Positions 55,901 to 64,000 of a stretch of DNA of 64,000 bases are shown here, piece after piece. A program made the translations under genes and the position numbers. This DNA is from Antedon mediterranea (lineage: Eukaryota; Echinodermata; Crinoidea; Comatulida; Antedonidae). The notes beneath the pieces were generated by a model. The model was not told the DNA's origin, made no database searches, and saw nothing but the letters and a program-made list of their open reading frames with translations. Position 1 is the first letter of the stretch; each line of letters begins with the position of its first letter. Where the stretch lies: contig NC_092674.1 in the NCBI RefSeq assembly GCF_964355755.1, positions 5,337,001 to 5,401,000 on the forward strand, in the 5' to 3' direction.

Positions 55901-58900
55901 AATGCATTGCGCGCGGATTGATATTTTTGTTTTTCACCTATAATTCGCCCACTTTTCGATCGATCGTGAGGCCAAAACAAATGGAAGACTCCTAACTTTT
56001 CAGCGAAAATACCGGGTTTTCCCCAATTTGTATCAACGGAGTCTGGCAAAAATAGAAAGACAATTAATGCAGCAACTATACAACGTCAGGCTAGGTATAT
56101 AGCTAGCGTATGATGTTCGTACTTTACCGATGTTTACCAGCTAGGCCTACAAAACTAAGCCTAGCTAGGCTAGGCCTAAGACCGTCCACGAGAGGTCGAT
56201 TGCCGCGAGCTACTTAGGTAGTGCATTGTTTCTCACTTTTTATCATAATTTACCATAAAACGTACATTTAAGACAAGGAATGACATGGTTTAATGTTTTT
56301 AAAGTGATATATATGTATTATTTTCCAAAAAACTTCCAAAATTGCAGGGAAGGGGTCTTTAAAGGTTTGCATGGCAAAATAAAATGTTGATATACAGTTT
56401 GCGGTACACCACGTATATTAATTCTGAACTGTTGAGTTTCTCGATCAATATACATACAGTACTTTGGTCAGTTTCAGGACGTCTCACTTTTGAGGACGAT
56501 CAAGGTATTATATTGATCGAACGTCAGAACTAAATATCAATGGATAATATACTTAATATACAATATTAATATTATTGCATTTAGGATATGAAGTTTCCGA
56601 GGAATTTAAACCGTACATGCAAGAATTACAACAGAAAATACAGAAGGTACACTGTACAGTATTTTAACCCATTTAACATTGCTAAAAGATGTTGTTTTGC
56701 CAATAGATTTTACTAGACATTATATGCATGGAAAGTACTCATAAAATTAAAGCCCTGATGTAGTTAAATTAATTCTACCTTAAAAGTAAATTATCAAAGA
56801 ATTTTTTCCTGCTCTTGTCAATTTCAATGACAGTCAACTCCAGATAGGGCTTTTTGTTTTGGCGTCATGTTTGTTTTAAGGAAACTAGATTGACCCTTTG
56901 TTGATGGGGATAATTGCGTTGACAGTTTTAGGAGAGATTGTACACTGTAGTATAAAATAGAGTGTAACATAATTTCTGTGGAATTTTCATCTACAAATTC
57001 TATGAAAGAAATGTATATTCTCTGCTATTTTATTTTGGACAATGTTATTCTACTGCAGTAACTGCAGTTTGTAAACTCTTTAACCTGTTTAAATGCTATT
57101 ATTTAATAATCATTTTGTTGGTATAATCATGGTATAATAGTCATGTTTATTGCAGGGACGGCCTCATACTTACATTAAACATAAAACTAATATGATACGC
57201 TAATAAATTAGTTATTTCAGTAGAATAATTTTGGTATGATCTCTTACTAAATTTTTGTGCTCATATTTTAATTCTTATTTAGTATTTTAAATAAAAAATT
57301 TGTCCTACATTAACACTTTAACCTACAGTATGATGTAGTCTATTTCGTGCCTAGCTTATCTGGATAAACCAAAAATAGCCTTTTTTCTTGAAAAGAATAA
57401 CTTGGAAAGTAGAATCCCCCTCTCCACAAATGGTAAAGTCCTTGAACTATGCCATTAAGTGGTTACAACGAAAATGATGTAATGTGTACACTAATTTATT
57501 TCCTGTACATAAATTTAAATGACCTTAAGCGTTATAATATATTTAAAGAAAACATCATGAAAATGAGTGATTGATACCAGTTTCTATTCCATGTCCCAAA
57601 TTGTTGGTTGATCTCCCATTTTTTTCCAAAAAGGAAATGATAGAGTTATGAATGTATTCCCACTGTACATTATCTCTGGAAGGGAGGGAAAGGGATATCC
57701 TAATACTCTGCCTTATCCATATGTTATATGCCCATTGGATTTATTCATTTTCTTCTAGGAATTTTTAATTTATTTTTTCCAGGGTACAGTATCTTCATTT
57801 TTCCTAGGCATCTGCATACTGTATTCCACAATTGATCAAATCTGTCTTATGAAGTTAATTCATATTTTATGAAAGAAATGCCTATAATTGAAATCTGGAC
57901 TGATAGGAAAACTTACAACAGTAATAATTTAGTACTTTCTTCCTTTTTGCAGACTAGGGAAAATTTCCAAAGTACACACAATGAGGCAGAGACCCTTATG
58001 CATAAGATGATGGAAGTAAGATTTTCTTGTCTATATTGTTGTAATAACCTACTGTATCTTTAATACCTCTCAACCAGTGGCGTAACACAAGGGGAAAATA
58101 CCCCTGGTTTAGCACTCCTAAGGAACCCTTCAACGCTGAGTAATTGCATTGGATGCCTAATGCTCTGAGACTCCTCATGCTCTGTGGCCCCTTAAGCCCT
58201 TGGGCCTCTTAAGCTCTGGTACCCTTAACCATAAACTGTATGAAAGGGCCACTAGTATGACACGATTCTTTTACAGCACCAGAATAAATCTTTGAAGAAT
58301 TTCATTTAGCTTCAAAGTTTACAGATAAGATTAGTACTTACTCGAACATTGATAACAATCTGATCTAAATAAATGTTTTCAACAAAAACCCATTCTGAAA
58401 ATATGTATAATTATATTCAGACTCTTTTAAATGTTTAAATAATTTGTGTTTCTTCCATGAATACTTAGAGGCCAATGGAAAGAAAGAGTACAACGTGTAT
58501 GGAAGGCTATCTATATGCTATGGAGAAACGTGAGTTATGGTGGACTTGAACATTTTACTATAGTACAGTTTCAAAATTGAGTTGGATAGCCGAGTGGTTA
58601 CGACACTTGACTGTCATACAGATAGACTCGGGTTCAATTCCCAACAACTCCCAGTCCACTCAGCTGTAAATGAGTACCTGGTTGAAAATACTAGGGAGAA
58701 AAAAGGCGGCTCCACCCCACCACATAATGCCGAGGCTCATAACAGCTCATTCCCCTACGTTCAGAGAACACGGGACTCACCTTTACCTTTTACAGTTTAA
58801 AATATGTTAATAAACCCACTTGCTCAAATCAGAGATATTATATAGTGAATAAGGCTATACTATAATATCTCTAGAGACTCACTCCCGAGAACGATCAAAG

Positions 58901-61900
58901 CGTATTGATCAAATAAACATCCCAATTGAAATACACAATGGGCTTGCCTCACTTCTGAGTTTGTTTATATTATCAAATATCAAGCTAGGGGACCATATAG
59001 TACTATAATAACAGCAGTACAAAAGGTTTGTTCAAATTGTATAGGCTTTTGTATTCTGTTGTCATATTGTGCGATACATTGACAATTGATCTTCAATGCG
59101 ATCTATTTTGTTTGAATTTCAGGAGCAATTGGTTCGGTGTGGGTTAAATACTATTGTCAATACGTTAGAGGCTCCAAGGCTTTTATTATGAGAGGCTACA
59201 CTCAAGCACTTTCTAAAATTGTAAGTAAATTAAATATTCCAGCCATAAATAAAACATTTTTTTTTTAAAGTTAGACGCATGTTTTATAAAATCTATGATT
59301 CATCTATATCAATTTTTTTTTTCATTATAAGGATAAACAGCCGCCTCATAGGTGGTTTCAAATGTAGTTTAAAATCTTCCCAGTACAATTTCAGCCATTT
59401 TGATACCCATAAGTATAAATGCATATACTAGGCTAGCACAAAGTGTAACAGTCAAACGTACAAACTCTCTCTTTATTATAATATAATCATTTTATTAATT
59501 GATTTTGTCCTGCTAAATTGTATAAGTAATTGAAATTCACATGCATACTTTATTATGAACATGAGTCATACCGTGATGGACATTGTAACATACTATATCA
59601 ACATAGAACATTAAATGCAATTTTCACATAGGAGTTTCACGATTCACTTACATAAAAATGAGATTTAAACTATTGCATTTAATGTTTATCATTTTTAAAT
59701 GTGTAAAAAAATATATAAAGCTCTGTCTACACTATCTAGTTTGACAAAAGAGTTTGATGTGCCCAAATATGGTAGTGATATACCCAAATATGGTAGTGAT
59801 ATACCCAAATATGGTAGTGATATGAAATCATGTTCATATATAGGCACATCACATTTTTTTGTCACTGAAAGTTTGATAATGTAGACAGAGGTTAAGAGTC
59901 GGATGAATTTTGTAAAAGATTATTAAATTTTTTTTTAGACCACCACTGACACACTAACCGTTACTTCATGTACAAGGTAAGATCCTATTTAATATTCATT
60001 AAATCTTAAACCAATCATTATTATAACGAGAAAACAATTAATCTGTTTATTGTAAGTAATAAACATGTTTATATTCTCAGAGATAAGAAGTGAAGATTGT
60101 AAATAAAGTCATTCTTTAAATTATTGATTTAATTAAGAACTGTAAATTCTCTATGTGCTAAATATCCTATTAATATTTTGCTTTTATCTTATTTTCTTTT
60201 TTTAGACGAATGACTGAGTCAATTGAGAAGAGATTCTGTTTTGATATTACAGTAAGAGAAAGGTAGGTTCTCATTCTGTACCATAATATTGTGTTATAAC
60301 ACGTATCCTTGTGGTTTGATTGGTGGATTTCTTATCATGTGACATGCATTATTTCTCCCATTCCAATAGCTTGGTGTACTATTGCATGGGCAAATTTTTG
60401 GAGAATTTTGTGACAGGCTAGATTTATGAATGATGCACAATAGAAACCAGGTGCCCAACTTCGTTTTCCTGTACCAAAATTATGTGTTCCACATTTTTTT
60501 ATTAGGCCTAGACAAAACCTACCATACCCTTGTTTCAACTTTGAATATCGATTGTTAAACACTACTTATTGTATTTTGATACTAATTATATTTTGACTTT
60601 TTTAGACCAAATGTGATCACATTACAAGCCATCTCAGAAAATGAACGAAATCTATGGATGGAAGCCATGGGCGGAAAAGAACCAGTATGTACCTAGATTT
60701 GCATTCCCTCTAGGAAAAAACCCTAGATTAGCGTTTCCTCTAGGAAAAAAAATCCACATATGACTACAGAAATTATGTAAATTATAAAATGTTATTACTG
60801 TATTACATACACAAATATGGTAACTTTTTTCTTTTTTATGGATACAACAATCATTGACAGAGATTAAAGACCCCTTCCCTGCAATTTTGGACGTTTTTTG
60901 GAAAATAATACATATATATCACTTTAAAAACATTAAATCATGTCATTCCTTGTCTTAAATGTACGTTTTATGGTAAATTATGATAAAAAGTGAGAAACAA
61001 TGCACTACCTAAGTAGCTCGCGGCGATCGACCTCTCGTGGACGGTCTTAGGCCTAGCCTAGCTAGGCTTAGTTTTGTAGGCCTAGCTGGTAAACATCGGT
61101 AACGTACGAACATCGTACGCTACCTATATACCTAGCCTGACGTTGTATAGTTGCTGCATTAATTGTCTTTCTATTTTTGCCAGACTCCGTTGATACAAAT
61201 TGGGGAAAACCCGGTATTTTCGCTGAAAAGTTAGGAGTCTTCCATTTGTTTTGGCCTCACGATCGATCGAAAAGTGGGCGAATTACAAAAATATCAATCC
61301 GCGCGCAATGCATTTTGGGATTTATAGCGGGCCGCTATAATTATTAGAATCGACTTATTTTTCACATTTTTAACCGTTTAAAGACGAAAAAAGTTATCGC
61401 AATAGGACCATATAGTATTATTTTTACATTAAATATAGTTTGTGATCTTAAATTAGATCTAAAAAACGTAGGGAATGGGGCTTTAACCACCAGATATAAA
61501 AAAAAAACTAAAAATATCTTTTATTCAGTCTGATTAAATTATATTATTCAACAGACGTGTCCGGCCCAACATTACATGTCGTTTTATAAATGTCTATTAG
61601 AAGTATTTAAAATTTGCGAGTTCTTTTGTATAATATTTTGATTTATAAATATATGTAACACATACGTGTATCACTTTTTTTTTCAGGTTTATTTAAATCC
61701 ACAGATTTCTAAATCTGACGATAGTAAGTAATTTGTATTTTAAAATATTTTTGTGAGATTAATTTTGAAATTGATTGTTAAGAAATATATATTTTACATT
61801 CAATACCTACCTACTTGTGCTGAAATAATAAGAAACCCAATTTTATTCGCAATCACTGTATTGAATTTTATGTTTAATATGGTTCATTGTTCCAATCAAA

Positions 61901-63101
61901 TGTTTGCTTTATTGTAAAAAATGTTTTAAAAAATAAAAAAACTAGAGCTAAAACTAAATGATAAAGGAAGCAATTCATATCCTGTAATAGAATAAAATGT
62001 TAATTGACATTTTATAAATTGTTGAAATTTCCTGTTATTAATAAATCTAATTATTCTGTAATTGTGTATAATAGATTGATAAAAAGAAACAGAAAGTTTG
62101 TACTTAATTTAATATTACTTATTCTATTACTCTAATAAAGTTTAAACTTTGTTTTTAATTTAATAATTACTTTATTAATGTACTTGTGAACTTTGTTGTG
62201 TATAATAATTGTATATCTTATTTGTAGGCTTACTGAACGATGTTGGGTTTAATTTCATTCGTAAATGCATAGAAGCTATTGAAAGTAGAGGTACGTAGAA
62301 ATAAAATTATGCTTTTTTGAAACCTTAAAGATGACTAGAAACACTGTCTTAGCTTAGGTCTTAAGCCGGTTTTTTTTTAACATACCAGAGTTCTGGTAGG
62401 GTTAGGGTGGCATAGGGCAAAGGCCCCTGGTTTAGCACTCCTAAGGAGCCCTCCAATGGTGTGTAGTTGCATTGAACTGCTCATGCTCGGGGGCCCTTTG
62501 AGCCCTTGGGGCCCCTGGATTTAGCAAGTGAGAGGTCATAGCTGGTTGCACGTTTTCATCAAGTCAAAAACAGCTTTTATATTTAAATATTGATTTGTAC
62601 ATTATTCAATGCTTTCAATTCATGCAAATAGATTTTCATAGTGGAAAACATTCAGTGTGCTGAAATGTACCAGAACATTACCCTCTCTGAAAGATGCACT
62701 TGGTTTGCTAAGTGTACACTAGCCAGATGTATTGTATTAATTACATTATATACAAGAGTAGGCCTACCTGTACCCACAGTTTGGGGTGTACCACCACCTT
62801 TGAACTTGACAACCTGACGAACAACCTTTCTTATACCGAGCTCCACCCACTAAGTTTGAAGACCGTGCGACCCCTAGTCTCTGAATAAAGCTGGACAGAC
62901 ACGCATATATTTGGTGAATTATAATAAAGATCTGTGTACACTATCAAACTAGTTTGAGGTGCCCAAATATGGTAGTGTGTGTGTGGTAGTGTAGACAGAG
63001 CTTAAAATTGTTATTGTTATCTACAGGTATTGAGGACCAGGGTCTATATCGTGTGGTTGGTGTGGGATCTAAAGTCCTGAAGCTTACTAACCTTTGTTTA
63101 G
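31832..63101 (+). CDS. OPHN1: Oligophrenin/GRAF-family BAR-PH-RhoGAP protein, 3' truncated by window
   Basis: Seventeen exons: 31832-31985, 42052-42147, 44058-44119, 50246-50317, 51042-51143, 53442-53552, 55513-55555, 56585-56646, 57953-58015, 58469-58529, 59123-59220, 59939-59976, 60206-60262, 60606-60684, 61687-61723, 62228-62290, 63027-63101; 424 codons, all GT-AG and in phase. Order: BAR domain ([18 protein letters not shown] ... [21 protein letters not shown] ... [15 protein letters not shown], residues about 1-255), PH domain ([14 protein letters not shown] ... [12 protein letters not shown] ... [11 protein letters not shown], about 265-365), RhoGAP start ([24 protein letters not shown] with the arginine finger). 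Family members bend membranes and stimulate GTP hydrolysis by Rho, Cdc42 and Rac. Details such as [15 protein letters not shown] and WVKYYCQY look closer to OPHN1 than to ARHGAP26, but one invertebrate gene may be ancestral to all. Confidence 0.5.
32965..33075 (-). mobile_element. Possible retrotransposon 3' end
   Basis: (AAT)n then atttattcggtcatcagtg ... gaataggctaaagccc, resembling an inverted LINE/SINE 3' end like that at 1770. No coding part. Confidence 0.5.
33147..33471. mobile_element. Fold-back element rich in TGACGCAC
   Basis: Arms cacttgtcaattgtatgacc ... gggagaggtgcgtca and tgacgcacctctcccgg ... atacaattgacaagtg are inverted for about 45 bases, with one small gap. The interior repeats TGACGCAC or its inverse at least ten times. 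Only one copy was seen. Confidence 0.5.
34436..35328. mobile_element. Fold-back MITE family A, copy 15, split by a Harbinger-like element
   Basis: Left arm aagctccgtctacactatca to about 34545; right arm from about 35262 (gaacacatctcatttg ... agttggatacag...acatagacagag). The interruption is the 682-base element at 34556-35237. Confidence 0.5.
34556..35237. mobile_element. PIF/Harbinger-like element 1 (ATA target duplication)
   Basis: Ends GGGCCTGTTCGTA and the inverse of GGTCGTGTTCGTA, flanked by ATA on both sides (34553-34555, 35238-35240). Next to the ends ttgaaaataccagctta and taagcgcttattttaacc extend the imperfect repeat. Open frames inside (up to 105 residues) are broken. A minus-strand stretch [15 protein letters not shown] is suggestive of a transposase N-terminus, no more. 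Confidence 0.5.
35442..37072. mobile_element. TIR element (CAGGCCTCGAATTT ends), 1.6 kb
   Basis: Left end caggcctcgaattttacc and right end aaattcgaggcctg are inverse. Near both ends tggcctnnntgccc words recur (ttggccttggtgccc). The CAGG start is hAT-like, but no 8-bp duplication is visible. Interior frames are short and unrecognised; a 27-base block (gacg(c/t)acacgcaccctctgata) is duplicated at 36034 and 36130. Confidence 0.5.
37430..38460 (-). pseudogene. Decayed LINE (CR1/Rex1-like) reverse transcriptase fragment
   Basis: The minus strand reads GVPQGTV.AP, then after a frameshift [10 protein letters not shown] (the catalytic FADD motif), [12 protein letters not shown] and [19 protein letters not shown]: the palm, thumb and end of a non-LTR reverse transcriptase. 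The last frame (38143-37580) is 187 residues. The 3' end carries ttttattgatcctcaaaaag (as read on the plus strand) and (GATAA)n, a common LINE tail. It is 5'-truncated and frameshifted, so inactive. Confidence 0.5.
39678..40399. repeat. Giant four-unit fold-back (two direct plus two inverted copies)
   Basis: A unit of about 185 bases (gcaaacctccaaaaaaa, gtgattgaatcatgtagtg, tacaacccactgggtatat, aaaatgatg) occurs at about 39690 and 39870 in direct order. It then occurs inverted at about 40050 and 40215. The arms are roughly 90-95% alike, meet at a short AT-rich centre near 40045, and start/end with gggtattgctaaacaccgc and its inverse. Confidence 0.5.
41520..41665 (+). mobile_element. SINE/LINE fragment with CR1/L2-type tail
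   Basis: ggtctaatgtaaagcaccta ... ccattaggcgctatataaat followed by (TTA)n. Same tail as at 3440-3498. Confidence 0.5.
41834..41983. mobile_element. Fold-back MITE family A, copy 16
   Basis: Ends aaagctctgtctgcactatc and tagtttgatagtgtagacag, with TA on both flanks. It ends 68 bases before the second oligophrenin exon. Confidence 0.5.
42240..43344. mobile_element. Fold-back MITE family A, copy 17, split by a Harbinger-like element
   Basis: agctctctctacactatcaa stops at 42266; the MITE resumes at 43199 (ttatgtgacaacaaaatgtg) and ends gatagtgtagacatggctt. The gap falls exactly where intact copies read actttatgtgac. Confidence 0.5.
42267..43198. mobile_element. PIF/Harbinger-like element 2 (TTA target duplication)
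   Basis: Terminal repeats GTTCATATCGAACTTAGGGC and its inverse near 43195, about 24 bases, flanked by TTA (42264-42266, 43199-43201). The plus frame 42543-42851 encodes a 102-residue piece, acidic then Arg-rich ([20 protein letters not shown]). It could be a decayed transposase N-terminus. No DDE nuclease found, so non-autonomous. Confidence 0.5.
44364..44517. mobile_element. Fold-back MITE family A, copy 18
   Basis: Left end aaagctctgtctacactatg; the centre has a duplicated tctgcccatat; the right arm is reduced to ttgatagtttagcc. Confidence 0.5.
46821..48997. mobile_element. PIF/Harbinger-like element 3 (TTA target duplication, 2.2 kb)
   Basis: AGGCTGGTTTCCTGTCGACG at the left and its exact inverse at the right, both followed inward by taagaa, flanked by TTA (46818-46820, 48998-49000). 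Subterminal cttacgtc/gacgtaag words repeat many times on both sides. The middle holds the Helitron-like copy at 47518. No transposase frame remains. Confidence 0.5.
47518..48545 (+). mobile_element. Helitron-like element 2 (3' truncated)
   Basis: Begins A|TCTATATATAAATTTACGT like the copy at 12256 and stays nearly identical for about 600 bases (gatcgtggtatacactgtct, aaaatgcgaggaggcttcgc, gacaggccgattttc). It then stays similar, with gaps, to about 48540 (ttgttcctctttgcacc). The 3' hairpin and CTAG end were not found. Confidence 0.5.
49650..50163. mobile_element. Fold-back MITE family A, copy 19, split by an insertion
   Basis: gaatgtgatgtgcccatgg...gatgatc ends at about 49676, and catatcactaccataattgg ... 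ttttttgtagactgag resumes at 50093. The intervening 416 bases end in an A-rich aaaaaataaataaacgaaaa and contain gtgacctccatccaccca, so they look like a retroelement 3' end. Confidence 0.5.
51150..51430. repeat. Degenerate tandem repeat (CTCAACCCAGATCCGCAACC)
   Basis: About five units of 50-58 bases, each with gcgcaacctagcctgccact, ttag and gctcaacccagatcc. It begins within 10-20 bases of the exon 5 donor. Confidence 0.5.
53219..53290 (-). repeat. Short dispersed repeat, inverted third copy
   Basis: catatgtgccaaaatattta ... aaaactctgtctggaaccca is the inverse of the repeats at 26029 and 30363. A weaker copy follows at 53350-53385. Confidence 0.5.
54343..54428. repeat. 17-bp tandem repeat (CACTCCCATTCAGACGA)
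   Basis: About five units in the oligophrenin intron between 53552 and 55513. Confidence 0.5.
54560..54790 (+). mobile_element. Probable LINE 3' end
   Basis: cttcgcctggatggaccacc, ctcgtaaaatattgttg and the simple tail aaataaaataaaaaataaat look like a non-LTR retrotransposon 3' end. No coding sequence. Confidence 0.5.
55735..56358 (+). mobile_element. TTAA-flanked MITE (piggyBac-like), copy 1
   Basis: 624 bases with ends AGCTCCCTTCCCTACG and the inverse of AGACCCCTTCCCTGCA, flanked by TTAA on both sides (55731-55734, 56359-56362). TTAA is the piggyBac target. The interior is non-coding, with the GC-richer ctataaatcccaaaatgcat and a tagctaggcctag block. Intron 7 of the oligophrenin-like gene. 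Confidence 0.5.
58075..58222. mobile_element. hAT-like MITE, copy 2
   Basis: CAGTGGCGTAACACAAGGGG, ggtttagcactcctaagga and ggccccttaagcccttgggc match the copies at 20796 (inverse) and 62400. Confidence 0.5.
58469..60684 (+). CDS. OPHN1: PH-domain exons of the oligophrenin-like gene
   Basis: Five exons (58469-58529, 59123-59220, 59939-59976, 60206-60262, 60606-60684) encode [48 protein letters not shown] and [14 protein letters not shown] then [10 protein letters not shown]. That is the full PH fold, with the C-terminal helix Trp (LWMEAM) in place. Two exons are only 38 and 57 bases. Confidence 0.5.
58574..58800 (+). mobile_element. tRNA-derived SINE (SINE-2 type)
   Basis: gttggatagccgagtggtta (A-box), gactcgggttcaattccc (B-box) and aacaactcc form a fairly well preserved tRNA-like head. 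The body gagtacctggttgaaaatac ... cacctttaccttttacag is unlike SINE-1. It starts about 45 bases after an oligophrenin exon. Confidence 0.5.
59717..59894. mobile_element. Fold-back MITE family A, copy 20 (three central units)
   Basis: aaagctctgtctacactatc ... gataatgtagacagaggtt with three tandem cccaaatatggtagtgatat units. It ends 45 bases before the 38-base exon at 59939. Confidence 0.5.
60868..61482 (-). mobile_element. TTAA-flanked MITE (piggyBac-like), copy 2, inverted
   Basis: About 615 bases, the reverse complement of copy 1 at high identity throughout (ccttgtcttaaatgtacgtt ... gtttgtgatcttaaattaga). TTAA on both flanks (60864-60867, 61483-61486). Intron 14. Confidence 0.5.
62228..63101 (+). 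CDS. OPHN1: Start of RhoGAP domain
   Basis: Exons 62228-62290 and 63027-63101 encode [20 protein letters not shown] and [20 protein letters not shown]. The arginine of GLYR is the catalytic arginine finger of RhoGAPs. The rest of the domain lies beyond the window. Confidence 0.5.
62400..62545. mobile_element. hAT-like MITE, copy 3 (degraded)
   Basis: gggtggcatagggcaaagg, tggtttagcactcctaagga and gccctttgagcccttggggc parallel the copy at 58075. The terminal repeats are eroded. Confidence 0.5.
62928..63003. mobile_element. Fold-back MITE family A, copy 21 (minimal)
   Basis: aagatctgtgtacactatca ... tggtagtgtagacagagctt; only 76 bases. It ends 23 bases before the RhoGAP exon at 63027, so its arm supplies part of the branch-point region. 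Confidence 0.5.
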
Positions 63102-64000
63102 GTAAGACTTTTTTCTTTCATTCTTTTCTCTTAAGAATTTTTATTTCTCTCAAATATTTAAATATATAGTTACATTCTTCTTACAACTAAACAAAGTATA
63201 ATATGGCAATCGAAATAGAAAAATTAAAAGTTGTTCTACATTTTTTCCAAGCAAGGCTCAAACCAAAAACGTAAGTAAAAGTAAGAGAACGGCCAAATAT
63301 AAAGTGGTATTCTATTCTCTGGCGTAACTAGCCTAAAATATTGTGCAAAAAAAAAGTTTTTTCCATGCATGATAGAGTATATAATGGGGGTAGCATGGGA
63401 GTGTAACTTATTTACATTCTTTTATGTATTTACAAAGAAAATTCTTCTTTTAATGTACCGTCCTGGTACATTTTCCACTATATTTTTGTTAAAATCTTCA
63501 GCTTTGTTGTTTGGGTTTTTACCGCTTTTCTTGTATTGAATCATATATACGCTAGAATGAATTTTAATTCAATCTACATGTTACTATGCTGTGCCTGAAT
63601 ATTCTGAAAAATGTATCTAATATTCTGTAATATATAAATACTATATAATATATAATTTATCCTTCCTCATAGTTAGTATTGCTACCTATCCTGACAACCA
63701 TACTGTAGGTTAAATGTTGTTGAACATTTCTTTTTTAATTTAAAAAGTATACAAAATCATAATTAAAATTAATCGTTATAATAGATTTAAACATAAAATG
63801 TATTTGTGTAATGTATTTGGACATTAATTAGAATTTGATTAATAGTGATTTCAGAAATAAACCACGCCTGCTAATATATCCTTCCTCATAGTTTAGTGTT
63901 TTCTACCCACGCCGGCAGCCATAGGTTGAATGTGGTTATTTTAAGTGTTTTGCCTGTCAAACACTGATGACTTTTTCCTACAGTAGTGAAAGTTGGTTTG
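63102..64000. other. Oligophrenin-like intron, right edge
   Basis: AT-rich with no certain exon. A good-looking acceptor (ttttcctacag, ending about 63983) occurs near the edge, but the following bases do not read like the expected RhoGAP continuation. Confidence 0.5.

Noticed and set aside
58578-58650. Possible genuine tRNA genes at the SINE heads (also 1511, 15236, 23376)
   Set aside because: A- and B-boxes are present but acceptor and anticodon stems do not pair properly, and SINE bodies follow.
63973-64000. Possible next oligophrenin exon after the acceptor ttttcctacag
   Set aside because: The in-phase reading VVKVGL does not look like the expected RhoGAP continuation, and the window ends before a donor can be tested.

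Overview
The window is animal genomic DNA: AT-rich, intron-rich, with canonical GT-AG splicing, and crowded with short transposons. It holds four conserved animal genes, all reconstructed here exon by exon with compatible splice phases. Repeat types (tRNA-derived SINEs, a 5S rRNA/tRNA chimeric SINE, abundant fold-back MITEs, Helitron-like elements) and the frequent AGGCCTA-type words suggest a marine invertebrate deuterostome, most likely an echinoderm. That is inference; the species cannot be fixed from the sequence alone.

Layout. (1) 179-6534, plus: 3' half of SMC4 (condensin ATPase), from the hinge to the stop, 10 exons. (2) 8348-14380, plus: complete ZNF330/NOA36 (Cys-rich nucleolar zinc protein), 10 coding exons including a 20-base microexon. 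(3) 15686-26987, minus, convergent with ZNF330: a CNBD2-like cyclic-nucleotide-binding-domain gene, 19 exons, about 559 residues. (4) 31832-63101, plus, divergent from CNBD2: 5' part of an oligophrenin/GRAF-family BAR-PH-RhoGAP gene, 17 exons, running off the right edge inside the RhoGAP domain.

The genes are not an operon and share no obvious pathway. Their introns and intergenic gaps are filled with mobile DNA. The commonest is a fold-back MITE whose ends read AAGCTCTGTCTACACTATCA, with 21 recognisable copies or fragments. A second palindromic MITE (GGTTCCCACTAG...ACGCAACGC) clusters between 20.4 and 28.6 kb. Three larger TIR elements have 3-base TTA or ATA target duplications (PIF/Harbinger-like); two of them lie inside MITE copies and one contains a Helitron-like element. 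Two inverted copies of a TTAA-flanked element bracket exons 8-14 of the oligophrenin gene. Other items are a four-unit giant fold-back at 39.7-40.4 kb, a decayed LINE reverse transcriptase at 37.4-38.5 kb, a 5S-tRNA chimeric SINE at 6.8 kb, two hammerhead-like motifs and several minisatellites.

I found no prokaryotic, phage, CRISPR or viral gene system. The most interesting material is the architecture of the repeats relative to the exons.
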